Numbered from the stretch's first letter, positions 44,678-55,407 are shown. The stretch is DNA of 64,000 nt from Branchipolynoe longqiensis (GCA_030323885.1 CM059193.1:51550749-51614748); one strand, 5' to 3'. Notes: generated by a model not told the origin, from the sequence alone. Numbers and translations: made by a program.

Positions 44678-44983
44678 GTATTTGACGGGTGCCCGCGGCT
44701 GGATGCCTTCCGCCAGCCCATCCTCGAAGGGCTTGTAGTAGGTGTTGGAGACCCAGCAGATCTTGTTGGCGTAGTCCTCGTAGTTGGAGCTGAAGTAGGC
44801 AGGCACCCAGCACTGGATCGGGTCGCCCACGTACTGCTTTGTCGACACGATGCCGGCGAACACGACCAGCAGCACGACCGTGTAGCTGTGGCTGAGGCGG
44901 TCCGCCGGGTCGTCGTCCCCGCGCGAACCCGACCCGCCCCCGCCCAGTGTCATCGGCGACAGCACGCCAAGCAGATTGGCCAT
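44678..44983 (-). CDS. inx: innexin, exon 1 (N-terminus, TM1, extracellular loop 1)
   Basis: Codes residues 1-102. The ATG at 44981-44983 (MANLLGVLSPMTLGGGGSGS) was chosen because it gives the short innexin N-terminus. The frame stays open upstream to 45517, but only through 9-bp PTPP-coding repeats. DRLSHSYTVVLLVVFAGIVS leads into TM1 (about 33-50), then KQYVGDPIQCWVPAYFS, the family box after TM1. Loop 1 has Cys 58 and Cys 76, the usual pair. A Gly/Ser-rich insert at residues 12-22, followed by RGDDDPADRL, is unusual. A non-repetitive donor (GTGCGTAG) follows codon 102. With exon 2 the protein is 411 residues, normal for innexins. Confidence 0.9.
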
Positions 44984-44989
44984 GGCTGG

Positions 44990-45420
44990 CGAGGGGAGGG
45001 GAGGGGAGGGGAGGGGAGGAGAGGGGAGGAGAGGAGAGGTGTGTGGGAGTGGGGTGTGGGGAGGGATGTGGGCTGTAGGAAGCCGGAGGTGTGAGAGGTG
45101 TGGGAGATGTGGGGAGGGAGGTGTGGGAGGTGTGGGAGGTGTGGGAGGTGTGGGAGGTGTGGGCAGTGTGGGAGGTGTGGAGGAGGGAGTGGGAGGTGTG
45201 GGAGGTGTGGGAGGTGTGGGAGGTGTGGGAGGTGTGGGAGGTGTGGGAGGTGTGGGAGGTGTGAGAGGTGTGGGAAGTGTGGGGATGGAGGTGTGGGAGG
45301 TATGGGAGGTGTGGGGTGGGAGGTGTGGGAGGTGTGGGGAGGGAGGTGTGGGAGGTGTGGGAGGTGTGGGGAGGGAGGTGTGGGAGGTGTGGGGAGGGAT
45401 GTGGGTTATAAGAGACGGTA
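44990..45420. repeat. purine-rich 5-bp and 9-bp repeats abutting the innexin start
   Basis: (GGGGA)n at 44990-45045, then (GGGAGGTGT)n to about 45420, with the pyrimidine strand as the innexin sense strand. It starts about 7 bases upstream of the ATG, so it would be 5' UTR or proximal promoter. Such tracts can form triplex or G4 structures. Confidence 0.92.
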
Positions 45421-45599
45421 GGTGCGGGGGAAGGACGGTTGGGAGGTAGGGGAGGAGATGCGGGTAGAGAGGGGTGCAGGAAAGGTAAGTGTGGGAGATG
45501 GGAGGTGAGGGCTGCAAGCAATCGTTAAGAGTCGAGCAGTTGGTTCAAGCGCGAGTCAGACAACCACATACACAATTTGCTCAGGTCAATTAGGTCAAA

Positions 45600-46440
45600 G
45601 CACTTCAACCATAGTTTACTCATGGTCAGTCTACTTCAACCATAGCTTAGTTAACAATAGCTTAGTTAAGGTATGTAAGTGAGGTCAAAGGTCTTCAACC
45701 ATAGTTTACTCATGGTCTGTAAGTGAGGTCAGACTACTTCAACCATAGCTTAGTTAGGGTATGTAAGTGAGGTCAAAGGACTTAAACCATAGTTTACTCA
45801 GGGTCTATAAGTGAGGTCAGACTACTTCAAGCATAGTTTTGATCAGGGTTTATAAGTGAGGTTAAGCAACCAGACACAGTTTTCTAAATGAGGTCAGACA
45901 GACACAGTTTACTCTGTAAGTGTGATCACACACATTTAACCATAGTTTACCTAGGGTCTGTAAGTGAGGTAAAACAACCAGACACAGTTTTCTAAATGAG
46001 GTCAGACAGACACAGTTTACTCTGTAAGTGTGATCACACACATTTAACCATAGTTTACCTAGGGTCTGTAAGTGAGGTAAAACAACCAGACACAGTTTTC
46101 TAAATGAGGTCAGACAGACACAGTTTACTCTGTAAGTGTGATCACACACATTTAACCATAGTTTACCTAGGGTCTGTAAGTGAGGTAAAACAACCAGACA
46201 CAGTTTTCTAAATGAGGTCAGACAGACACAGTTTTAGTGTGATCACACACACCATAGTTTACCTAGGGTCTGTAAGTGAGGTACAACAACCAGACACAGT
46301 TTTCTAAATGAGGTCAGACAGACACAGTTTACTCTGTAAGTGTGATCACACACATTTAACCATAGTTTACCTAGGGTCTGTAAGTGAGGTAAAACAACCA
46401 GAAACAGTTTTCTAAATGAGGTCAGAGACACAGTGTCCTC
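45600..46440. repeat. 108-bp tandem repeat, about five copies plus degenerate edge
   Basis: The unit contains GGTCTGTAAGTGAGGTAAAA, CAACCAGACACAGTTTTC and GTGTGATCACACACA (a palindrome). 45855-46440 is regular; 45600-45855 repeats the same words irregularly. 108 is a multiple of 3, which explains a repeated open frame. Confidence 0.9.
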
Positions 46441-46529
46441 AGGGTCTGTAAGTGAGGTCAGCCTACACAGACTGACCTCTGCACGCCGGCTGGCCCGGTT
46501 GTTGGCGGGCAGTTGCTGGTTGGCAGGCG

Positions 46530-47130
46530 GCTAGGCATGGCTTGATGGGCAGTTAGGCATGGCTTGGTCGGGCAGGTCGGCATAGCTTGGGCGGGCAGTT
46601 AGGTATGGCTTTGTGGGTGGCTAGACGGGCAACTAGTCATGGCTTGGCGGGCAGTTAGGCATGGCTTGGCGGGCAGTTAGGCATGGCTTGGTGGGCAGTT
46701 AGGCATGGCTTGGTGGGCAGTTCGGCATGGCTTGGCAGATAGTTAGGCATGGCTTGGTGGGCAGTTAGGCATGGCTTGGTGGGCAGTTAGACATGGCTTG
46801 GTGGGCAGTTAGGCATGGATTTGTGGGCAGTTAGACATGGCTTGGTGGGCAGTTAGGCATGGCTTGGTGGGCAGTTAGACATGGCTTGGTGGGCAGTTAG
46901 GCATGGATTGGCGGAAATTTAGGCATGGCTTGGTGGACAGTTAGGCATGGCTTGGTGGGCAGTTAGGCATGGCTTGGTGGACAGTTAGGCATGGCTTGGT
47001 GGGCAGTTAGTCATGGCTTGGTGAGTGCTTGGACAGAGCTTCGCGGGTGGTTTGACATGGCTTAGCGGGCGGTCAGGCATGGGCTGGTGGGTGGTTAGGC
47101 ATGGCTTGGCGGGCGGTTAGGCATGGGCTG
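46530..47130. repeat. 22-bp minisatellite, about 27 copies
   Basis: The unit GGCATGGCTTGGTGGGCAGT then TA is repeated with point changes; more diverged at both edges. Confidence 0.93.
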
Positions 47131-47800
47131 GCGTGCAGGTGGGCATGTGGAGGCGGCCTCCCCCTCCCCCGCGAACAGCTGTCCGCAGCGCCTACCTGAG
47201 GTGCTTTGTAGCCAGACCGTGGAGACGGCTAACCGTGTCGGGGCACTGTATCTAGCAGACCTCTACACGTAGCGTACACGTGACGTCACTGTGACGTCAC
47301 ACAGGCAGACGTCCTTACGACTTGAGCTCTCTGATCCAACGGCGTCGTATGGAGTGCTGCAGATCTGATTTAATTACACGGGCAATAAATAACAACTCTG
47401 AAACATGCCCGGCCTACATGACGGCTGGCTGGTCACGTGGTCAAAGAAGGCTCCGATGGTGAAAACTGTTGGCACATCAGTGCAAACCTCCTCTGGCAGC
47501 ACCTGAACGGTTCACTGGCACCAGTGTTAGCACATTTGGTTCCAAGGATGTCTCCCCTGATTTAGAAGGAAAAAAGCCTAATTAATTAAAGCATATATCT
47601 CAAGCACTCTGATGATCTCCGACATATTTGATGTTGCTGTTGTTACAATTTGGCTGTTGTTCATGATGTTGTGGTTTCTCGGTGTTGCAGTGTTACTGTT
47701 AGTCCGTACTTTTCAGATTGCTGTTCAGTACTGTTGATGACATTGCTGGTACAGCTGCTTAACGCAATGACAATCTTGCGAATTAAGCGGGTTGTACAAT
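47131..47800. other. unassigned region with paired CRE sites
   Basis: No gene seen. TGACGTCA occurs at 47281-47288 and 47292-47299, next to CACGTG at 47277-47282. Consensus matches only. Confidence 0.55.
47281..47299. promoter_or_regulatory. two consensus cAMP-response elements in tandem
   Basis: TGACGTCACTGTGACGTCA: two full CRE palindromes three bases apart, with an overlapping E-box-like CACGTG. They lie about 2.3 kb upstream of the innexin start on its 5' side. Binding and target gene are unproven. Confidence 0.4.
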
Positions 47801-47819
47801 AGTGGGCTACACAACCAAT

Positions 47820-48490
47820 TCACGACCAGTTACTCAACTTACTGGTTGCCTGCAGGTTGATGAGCAAAAAGCATTGAAGAGCTCCTCGTCTGTTACTGGT
47901 TCCCGGCAGGGTGGCACGCAGCCCTCACCAACCAGTTCCTGATACAGCCTACCGCTGGTTGCCTGCAAGCTGGTACACAACGAGAGCCTACCAGCCGCTC
48001 GCCTGCTACTGTCTGCCCATATCTGTTCGCATGCTTGTTTGTGGTTGCTCACAACAGGCTCGCCGTGACCAAGCTGGGTGCCTGCAGCAGGCTGATACTA
48101 AGACAAGTGCGAACCAGCTGCTGACCTGCTGATGGTTGCACACTGCAGACTGGTACTAAAATCAGCGTGAACCAGCTGATTGCATACTGCTGGTTGCCTG
48201 CTGTTGGTTGCCCGAAGCAGGCTTGTACGCAACCAGTGCTGACCTCACAGAGGGCAGGAGCTAATGGCTTCCCGTCTGGGAGCGGCCGCCAACGGTAGAC
48301 GCCTCAGGTTAGTGACAGATGAGTCTCTCACCTGGTGTGCCAAACCGACGGCGACAGGCGGGCTGTCACAGGCTGCCATAGGCTGTCACAAACTCCAACA
48401 GGCTGCCACAGGCTCCCGATGGCTGCCACAGTCTCCCATACACTGTCACAGCCTGTCACAGACCCCCAAAGTCTGCCACAGGTAGACTCG
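47820..48490. repeat. degenerate GGTTGC(C/A)TGC and GGCTG(C/T)CACA repeats
   Basis: 47820-48250 repeats ACTGGTTGCCTGCAG-like words; 48350-48490 repeats AGGCTGCCACAGGCT-like words at about 10-11 bases. Both diverged. Confidence 0.65.
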
Positions 48491-48906
48491 AGTTAGGTGC
48501 CAGCAAGCAGCCAAGTCCACCTGGTCACCAGGTCGTTCCGGGGTACAGCGCCCTCCTGTATGTTCACTTCTTTCCCTGTGTTGTCCCGTGTTGTCCTTCC
48601 TGGTGTTGCACCTTATCGCTTCCTGCTCTCCTCTGCTCTCCCCCTTCGCTGGTGCCCGGCTGCCCCGTGTCTCCGCCACGGGCAGCGAGCGCCCGTTGCC
48701 GACTCGGTGCTTGAGTAAGACTGCCGGCCAAGACGTGCAACCAGCCGGTCAGTCTGCGTACAGGGTGAGTGTACAGGTGAGTGCGTCAGGTGTTTTAGCA
48801 CGGCTGATCCATTCTACCCCCCACCTCCCTCCCACTCCCCCACTCCCCCACTCCTCCATCCGCGCTTCTCCCCCCCCCCCTCCACACACCTCCCCGCTCA
48901 ACAACA
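48491..48906. other. unassigned spacer
   Basis: Contains C-rich runs at about 48825-48890. No gene recognised. Confidence 0.5.
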
Positions 48907-49078
48907 TTAAAGTCGCATAGTCCAATGGTTCGGAGTTTCTGTCCTGCATAGTCCAATGGTTTGGAGTTTCTAGCATTTTTTAATCGTATTGATCGTTATA
49001 ATCTAAATTGCCTTAGTTTGAGGTAACTTTGATTTAAGATGGTTGACTTAGGATATCTTTTAAAGTATACACATGCAA
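48907..49078 (+). mobile_element. TTAAAGTTGCATAGTCC-ended MITE, half copy d
   Basis: Left half only, with an internal duplication of GCATAGTCCAATGGTT and GGAGTTTCT. It is followed by 258 bases of unrelated sequence (49079-49336). Confidence 0.7.
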
Positions 49079-49336
49079 TATCGTACAATATTGAAGCTGC
49101 TTGTACAACGTCGTGCGACAAGGCTGACGTGTTGGGGGCCGGGGGTTGGGTCGGTAGGCTGTGAGGGTTGGTTGATAAAGGCTCTTACTACATCGTCTAT
49201 AACCTTAGGAGAGGGGGTGGCACGCACACCATTTTCTTTGTCCATTTCAATGAGAACCTACATTCAATAGAGGTCCATTTGATGACGTCACAGCACATGC
49301 TAATTAGCCACGTGCCGGAGCCTCCTGCTGCTTTTA

Positions 49337-49505
49337 ACACTGCATAGTTTAATAAAAGTATCAACATTTTTAAAAGCAAAACACTTATATGGATTTGAAC
49401 CTACATAACCAACTTAGATACTGGTAAATTGATTAAGTATGTGTTGCTACATAGAAGGAAATACTAAGTCAATCTATTAGAACCTGTTAACCACTGAAGC
49501 CTATG
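49337..49505 (-). mobile_element. TTAAAGTTGCATAGTCC-ended MITE, fragment e
   Basis: Matches the other end of the family (GCATAGTTTAATAAAAGTAT, GGATTTGAACCTACATAACC). It runs into SINE copy 3. Confidence 0.7.
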
Positions 49506-49510
49506 CCAGC

Positions 49511-49716
49511 ACCATGACCTGATATCCCACAAAGTCACATTATCCTGATAGTGTGCTAACCAGTCCTTGTGCTCACCTATTACTGCCAAGCACCAGCCTA
49601 GGTAGTGACAAGTATCAATTTGATATATCATTGGTTTGACTCAGTTAGTGACAGTTAACCCGACCTTCTGGACGGGAAGCCAGCGCTTTACCGATTCTGC
49701 TACAGTATCCGGTCGT
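49511..49716 (-). mobile_element. SINE (copy 3), partial
   Basis: Minus strand head and central part; the 3' tail is missing. Contains CATGACCTGATATCCCAC and AGTCACATTATCCTGATA on the plus strand. Confidence 0.8.
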
Positions 49717-50066
49717 GTTATGAACATTAAATAGGTATTTAATGCATTGCTGTACTTGTATTACCGGAAGTCCCCTCCCCCCATACACATCACAATCAAG
49801 AAAGAGCAAAGTAGAATAAAAAAGCTTCCCACGGAAATCCACTCACCTCAGGCCTCCATGCTCTAAATACAGCAACAAATGCGATTTGTAGCTATATCCT
49901 ATTAAAGCGAATTGAACCACACTCCTCGTAGACAATGCAGCCACTGGCTTACCCAGTGATCCGATCCGCCAGTGCGAGCCTGCACTTTAGAGCAGCGTCC
50001 ACAGTCGCAATGTTATCCCTCCTCTAATAATCTAATAATCTAATAATCCACCAATGCGCTTGGTAT

Positions 50067-50406
50067 TAAAGTTGCATAGTCTAGTGGTTTTAAGTTTGTG
50101 TCATTTTCTGAGATAACTATATTAGGTTGATCATTGCAATCTACCTTACCTTAGTTTGAAGTAAGTTTCCTTTAAAATGACTAACTTAAGAGATATTTGA
50201 AGCGGCAACATGTACAAGTAACTTTGGTTTGCTTGACCCCATAGGCTTTAGCAGTAACTGGTTCTATTAAATTGACTTGGTAGGCCCTTTTATATAGCAA
50301 TACATGCTTAATAAGTGCACCAGTATCTAAGTTGTTTATGTAGGTTCAAATCTAAATAAGGTTTTGCTATGAAAAGTTGATGCTTTTATCGGACTATGCA
50401 ACTTTA
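50067..50406 (+). mobile_element. TTAAAGTTGCATAGTCC-ended MITE, copy f
   Basis: The best complete copy: TTAAAGTTGCATAGTCTAGT at the left and GGACTATGCAACTTTAA inverse at the right, 340 bases. No coding capacity. Confidence 0.85.
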
Positions 50407-50440
50407 AGTTGATAAGTGGACCAATCAGGTTGGGAATGTG

Positions 50441-50575
50441 GGAGGGTGGAAGGGGAGGGAGGTTAATGACCGGGGGGGGGGGGTTAGAGAGGTGTGGGAG
50501 GAGGGAGGGTGGAAGGGGTGGGAGGTTAATGAGCCGGGGGGGGGGGGTAGAGAGGTGTGGGAGGAGGGAGGGAAG
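50441..50575. repeat. about 68-bp G-rich tandem duplication
   Basis: GGGAGGTTAATG then an 11-12 G run and TAGAGAGGTGTGGGAGGAGG, present twice. Confidence 0.8.
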
Positions 50576-50759
50576 GGCGGCAGAAGACGAGGTTGCTGGG
50601 ATAATTAGAGAAAGACAAAAGGCAGCTGATTGTGAGGTGTGGGGATTAAATATGCGGCTTAGGATTTCAGTTGAACAGTTCATTATCCTTCTCCAATCTT
50701 CGCTGAGATCTCGACTAGGAACACATCTGGGGGATAATACAGGAGGATAAATGGGTTAA

Positions 50760-51000
50760 ATACGGACTGGCTTCCCATGCGCAAGGTCTTGGGTTCGACC
50801 AAGTCAAGCCACTGACTTACAAAATTGATACTTATTGCTACCTAGGCAGGCGCTTGGCATTAATACGATAAGGTAAGGACTGGAATAACAGGCCAGTCTT
50901 CCAGTAGGGCAGCACTATAATGTTGTCATGAGTGCACACTCTCACCAGTCAGTTCCCGACTTGCATGACCTTACGTGTTGCTAGGACACAAAAGTCCAAC
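50760..51000 (+). mobile_element. SINE (copy 4)
   Basis: Truncated head with B-box-like GGGTTCGACC, then the central part and a 3' end GACCTTACGTGTTGCTAGGA. Confidence 0.8.
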
Positions 51001-52064
51001 AAATAAACATTAAATGTTTGGTCAAACACAACATAATGGAACTGCCAATCAATCAATAATTCTGTGTAAAAGCGACGGTTGAATATTATATGACAATAAA
51101 TCTGTAATACTTCTCGCCATGAATATTGCCTCTGTCAACACAGCATTAAACAACTACGAATCAACCAGGTTTTAATCGACTGCCTAAGTACTGCCTACCA
51201 ACACGCCGCTATAAATGTAATACAAGTCCATGTTCCCTGTTCGAAATTCTGAAATCCCAAAAGTTCCGAAAACCGAAGTTTTTCTTCTTCTGTAGAGTAG
51301 GCCTATATGTATAAACTGTAGTATTATTTATCGGCTTTACTTATCCCACCCAGTCTGAATATTCATACATTTCTCTGGAGAAATATCAAATGTACATCAT
51401 TCTCCATCTCTCACCACATTCTTATAAACTAGATCATTCATCGTGAACATTTATTAGGGTAAATAACTACCATCTTCCACAGCCGAAAAAAACAAGGCTT
51501 TGGTCCAGACAAATGTGTTATTCTGAAAAATAAAATAATTACCCAAAATGAAGGAAGGTTAATTCTATTTATTTCTGCAAATTATATCAGATTTCTATTC
51601 ACACTAAAATACTCACTTTGGATTCCCAACATGTTGACTTTCTATATAAATAGTCGTTGATGTATATGTGCTTATGTGTAACAAAGTGTGCTTACAATGC
51701 CAATTGTGCTGTCGAAACACAAAGAGTATTTTATTACCAGCTGACCTTAGCATGATGTATTTCTGGTTTCTAGCGTTTGATCAATCGAACATAACACCGT
51801 CAACTGTTTACTGAATACATACGAAAACAAAATCACTATCGGAGGCTTAATAGGCCAGGGTTGCTTTGTTGTTTCTGTGTCTCGAACATATCAGTATGGG
51901 CTCGGCATTGTATAACCTTGAATAGCCAAGAAACTTTGATTAGCTAACATTTTGATTAGCTAAAGTCTAAAGTATAATTTCGAAGATGTGGTACTTGTAT
52001 TACGGATGGAGTATTTATAGCAATAATCATAATGAGAACGCATAAGCCATGGGTGACAATGTTA
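51001..52064. other. AT-rich region without recognised features
   Basis: About one kilobase of single-copy-looking sequence; I see no gene, repeat or RNA. Confidence 0.5.
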
Positions 52065-53530
52065 GCATTGTGTTTGATTCGACGGGAACAACATGCTCAC
52101 CCCGCCTGTACAGTTGTGTTTGATTCGATGGGAACAACATGCTCACCCCGCCTGTACAGTTGTGTTTGATTCGATGAGAACAACATGCTCACCCCGCCTG
52201 TACAGTTGTGTTTGATTCGATGGGAACAACATGCTCACCCTGCCTGTACAGTTGTGTTTGATTCGATGGGAACAACATGCTCACCCCGCCTGTACAGTTG
52301 TGTTTGATTCGATGGGAACAACATGCTCACCCCGCCTGTACAGTTGTGTTTGATTCGACGGGAACAACATGCTCACCCCGCCGTACAGTTGTGTTTGATT
52401 CGATGGGAACAACATGCTCACCCCGCCTGTACAGTTGTGTTTGATTCGATGGGAACAACATGCTCACCCCGCCTGTACAGTTGTGTTTGATTCGATGGGA
52501 ACAACATGCTCACCCTGCCTGTACAGTTGTGTTTGATTCGATGGGAACAACATGCTCACCCTGCCTGTACAGTTGTGTTTGATTCAATGGGAACAACATG
52601 CTCACCCCGCCTGTACAGTTGTGTATGATTCGAAGGGAACAACATGCTCACCCCGCCTGTACAGTTGTGTTTGATTCGACGGGAACAACATGCTCACCCC
52701 ACCTGTACAGTTGTGTTTGATTCGATGGGAACAACATGCTCACCCGCCTGTACAGTTGTGCTTGATTCGATGGGAACAACATGCTCACCCCGCCTGTACA
52801 GTTGTGTTTGATTCGATGGGAACAACATGCTCACCCCGCCTGTAGAGTTGTGTTTGATTCGATGGGAACAACATGCTCACCCCGCCTGTACAGATGTGTT
52901 TGATTCGATGGGAACAACATGCTCACCCGCCTGTACAGTTGTGTTTGATTTGATGGGAACAACATGCTCACCCTGCCTGTACAGTTGTGTTTGATTCGAT
53001 GGGAACAACATGCTCACCCCGCCTGTACAGTTGTGTTTGATCCGATGGGAACAACATGCTCACCCGCCTGTACAGTTGTGTTTGATTCGATGGGAACAAT
53101 ATGCTCACCCGCCTGTACAGTTGTGTTTGATTCGATGGAAACAACATGCTCACCCTGCCTGTACAGTTGTGTTTGATTCGATGGGAACAACATGCTCACC
53201 CGCCTGTACAGTTGTGTTTGATTCGATGGGAACAACATGCTCACCCGCCTGTACAGTTGTGTTTGATTCGATGGGAACAACATGCTCACCCGCCTGTACA
53301 GTTGTGTTTGATTCGATGGGAACAACATGCTCACCCGCCTGTACAGTTGTGTTTGATTCGATGGGAACAACATGCTCACCTGCCTGTACAGTTGTGTTTG
53401 ATTCGATGGGAACAACATGCTCACCCGCCTGTACAGTTCTGTTTGATTCGATGGGAACAACATGCTCACCTGCCTGTACAGTTGTGTTTGATTCGATGGG
53501 AACAACATGCTCACCCGCCTGTACAGTTGT
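52065..53530. repeat. 45/46-bp minisatellite, about 32 copies
   Basis: The unit contains GTTTGATTCGATGGGAACAA, CATGCTCACCCCGCC and TGTACAG. Left units are mostly 46 bases (CACCCCGCC) and right units mostly 45 (CACCCGCC). The 45-bp part keeps one frame open for 175 codons; this is a repeat artefact. Confidence 0.95.
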
Positions 53531-53537
53531 GCTTTAA

Positions 53538-53940
53538 GCCCCTGTCACACCTCACCGGATTGAGCAAACGGAAAGACACCGAACAAAGTCCGTTGATATC
53601 TGGCAAAGTCTGGTCTATGTCCATTGCATATCCGTTGATATCCGCCTGATCCGTTACAAGTTTTGAAAATGCACAAAACTTGGAACGGATGCCAGCGGAT
53701 TGACGTCTACGGTTCTTGTCCGGTTTGAGTTCGTTTCGTCCATTGGCTATCCATTCCTGTCCGTTTCAGGTCCATTTCATGTCCGTTTCATGTCCGTTTC
53801 ATGTCCGTTCGTCCGGCGGATTTTGACCCGATATCGCAACATTTTGACACATTTTAATACATTTTGATACTTATCACACCCAAACACCACCGGACTAGAC
53901 AATTCTGTCCGTTGCTCAATCGGCGAGGTTTGACAGGGGC
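53538..53940. mobile_element. CCCTGTCA-ended non-autonomous DNA transposon (T3)
   Basis: 403 bases. Inverted ends GCCCCTGTCACACCTCACCG and GCCCCTGTCAAACCTCGCCG are flanked by TTTAA on both sides (53533-53537, 53941-53945). A central 40-base palindrome lies at 53650-53689 (CAAGTTTTG...CAAAACTTG, extended by TCCGTT/AACGGA). The interior repeats TCCGTT(T/G) and CATGTCCGTTT. A TTAA-type duplication suggests piggyBac- or Kolobok-like transposition; inference. Confidence 0.88.
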
Positions 53941-53945
53941 TTTAA

Positions 53946-54180
53946 ACTCGTCTTCAGGTGGATGGGGAGTTTGGGGGGTTGGAGTTGGGTGGTTTGGGAT
54001 TGGGTGGTTGGAGGTTTGGGATTTTGGAGGTTTGAGGTTGGGGAGTTTGTTGATTGGATGGTTTGGGGAGTTGGGGGTAGGGGAGTTTTGGAGGTTGGTA
54101 ATTGAGGAGTTTGTGGGTTTGGAGTTGGCAAGTCAGGTGGTTGCGGGATTAGGGTTGAGATTGGGGGGGGGGGGGGTTCT
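53946..54180. repeat. GT-rich degenerate repeat
   Basis: Repeats of GGTTTGGGA and GGAGTTTGG-like words, ending in an 11-G run. Confidence 0.7.
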
Positions 54181-54237
54181 GATCCCACAGCACCAGACGT
54201 CTAATCCACTCCTCAACCAACCACTAAGTGGCACTAC

Positions 54238-54315
54238 ACAATCCGATCACAAACTGGATGCCGCACACAAGAAGGCGGCCGCCGCCCGTGTTCTGGCCGT
54301 GCTTAAGGCTGGTGG
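54238..54315 (+). CDS. possible exon or chance open segment
   Basis: Codes SDHKLDAAHKKAAAARVLAV followed by LKAGG, then GTGAGT, a consensus splice donor, at 54316. Composition is coding-like (Ala/Lys/Leu helix), but there is no clear acceptor, homologue or partner exon. I do not recognise it. Confidence 0.2.
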
Positions 54316-54414
54316 GTGAGTATTATTGTAGCCCGCTCCGCCCACCTCACTCAGCCACGTGAAGCGCAACCCGCACACATCTGTGTAGGCTTTAGCAGCA
54401 GGGTTGGTTGTTGG

Positions 54415-54655
54415 AGTTTTACGTCCTGGCAACATCTAAGGTCATATCAGGACGGTTACCGACTTGTGACAGTGCCACACTCATGGCGACTTTATAGTGA
54501 TGTCCCACTGGCATACCATGCCACCATCACCATGACCTGTTATCCCACTCAGTCACATTATCCTGATGCCAAGCCAACCAGTCCTTACCCTATGCTAATA
54601 TTGCTGAGCGCCAGTCTAGGAAGTGACAAGTATCAATTTAAAGTCATATATTTAG
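54415..54655 (-). mobile_element. SINE (copy 5), head missing
   Basis: Minus strand central and 3' parts, ending GATGTTGCCAGGACGTAAAA followed by CTCCAACAACCAAC, which shows the native tail of the family. Confidence 0.83.
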
Positions 54656-55342
54656 AGTAGGTATGGTAATCATGGCACCAGTACTGGTGGGAGGTGTTGC
54701 AACAAATGAAGAACTTTACCTAGAGCCGATCTGTACCCACAATACTGCTATTCCCGTCCTAAGCATTTGACTATATATGCTCTCTGATGTAATCATCTTT
54801 TAACCCACACCTACCTGTGTATGTGGCATTACGCCTGGGAGGTGAATGCCCCTCGCTACAACGCGTTGTCTCGTGTGTTTTTATCATCAACCACAACAGT
54901 ACAAAAGTAATTACCATACGCACACACTTCTTAACTGTGTTGCAACAACAAAAAAGATCGTTTTCTAAATATATAAAAGACGAAAACAACAACATATTCT
55001 GTATGCATGCCCAATTGTTTCTTACCACTCATACACATAAAACAAGGCTTGGTCAGTGCAGTCCATCACTGCGGCATTGATTTCAATGGGAATTAGGTCG
55101 AGTGGATTAAGGTCTGGTAGCGAAATTTAAAAACGCTCCCCGTGGTTGATTTACTAACGCGCAATCTGATTGGTTGTGGGCACTGCTTTGGCAAACAATA
55201 CTCACATAATGTATCCAGCTGTCTCATTAATCGTGCATAGAGTGGTGAGACCAATTATCAAATCTCTTCCCCCTACCCCCAACGGAGTCACGTGACACTG
55301 ATATGGATTTGGACTGTGGCCGAGTCGGCTCTTCAGGGGGTC
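54656..55342. other. unassigned spacer
   Basis: No gene or named repeat recognised. Confidence 0.5.
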
Positions 55343-55407
55343 TTTAAAGCCGACCATGTCCGATGAAAGCATCAAATGTTCAAAACCAAATCCCTAACCT
55401 AGATTTG
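55343..55407 (-). mobile_element. TTAAAGTTGCATAGTCC-ended MITE, copy g, left piece
   Basis: TTTAAAGCCGACCATGTCCG to ACCTAGATTTG. The other piece begins at 59076 with the same ACCTAGATTTG and continues the family sequence (ATCCTACATATCCAACTTGG). The two pieces are separated by the SINE with its expanded tail. Confidence 0.8.

Noticed and set aside
44670..45521. 283-codon frame rich in SHT
   Set aside because: Different frame of the 9-bp repeat; the innexin frame overlaps and has real domains.
53010..53537. 175-codon repeat protein with MGTTCSPACTVVFDS units
   Set aside because: Open only because the unit is 45 bases; also open on the other strand, no start context or flanking exons.
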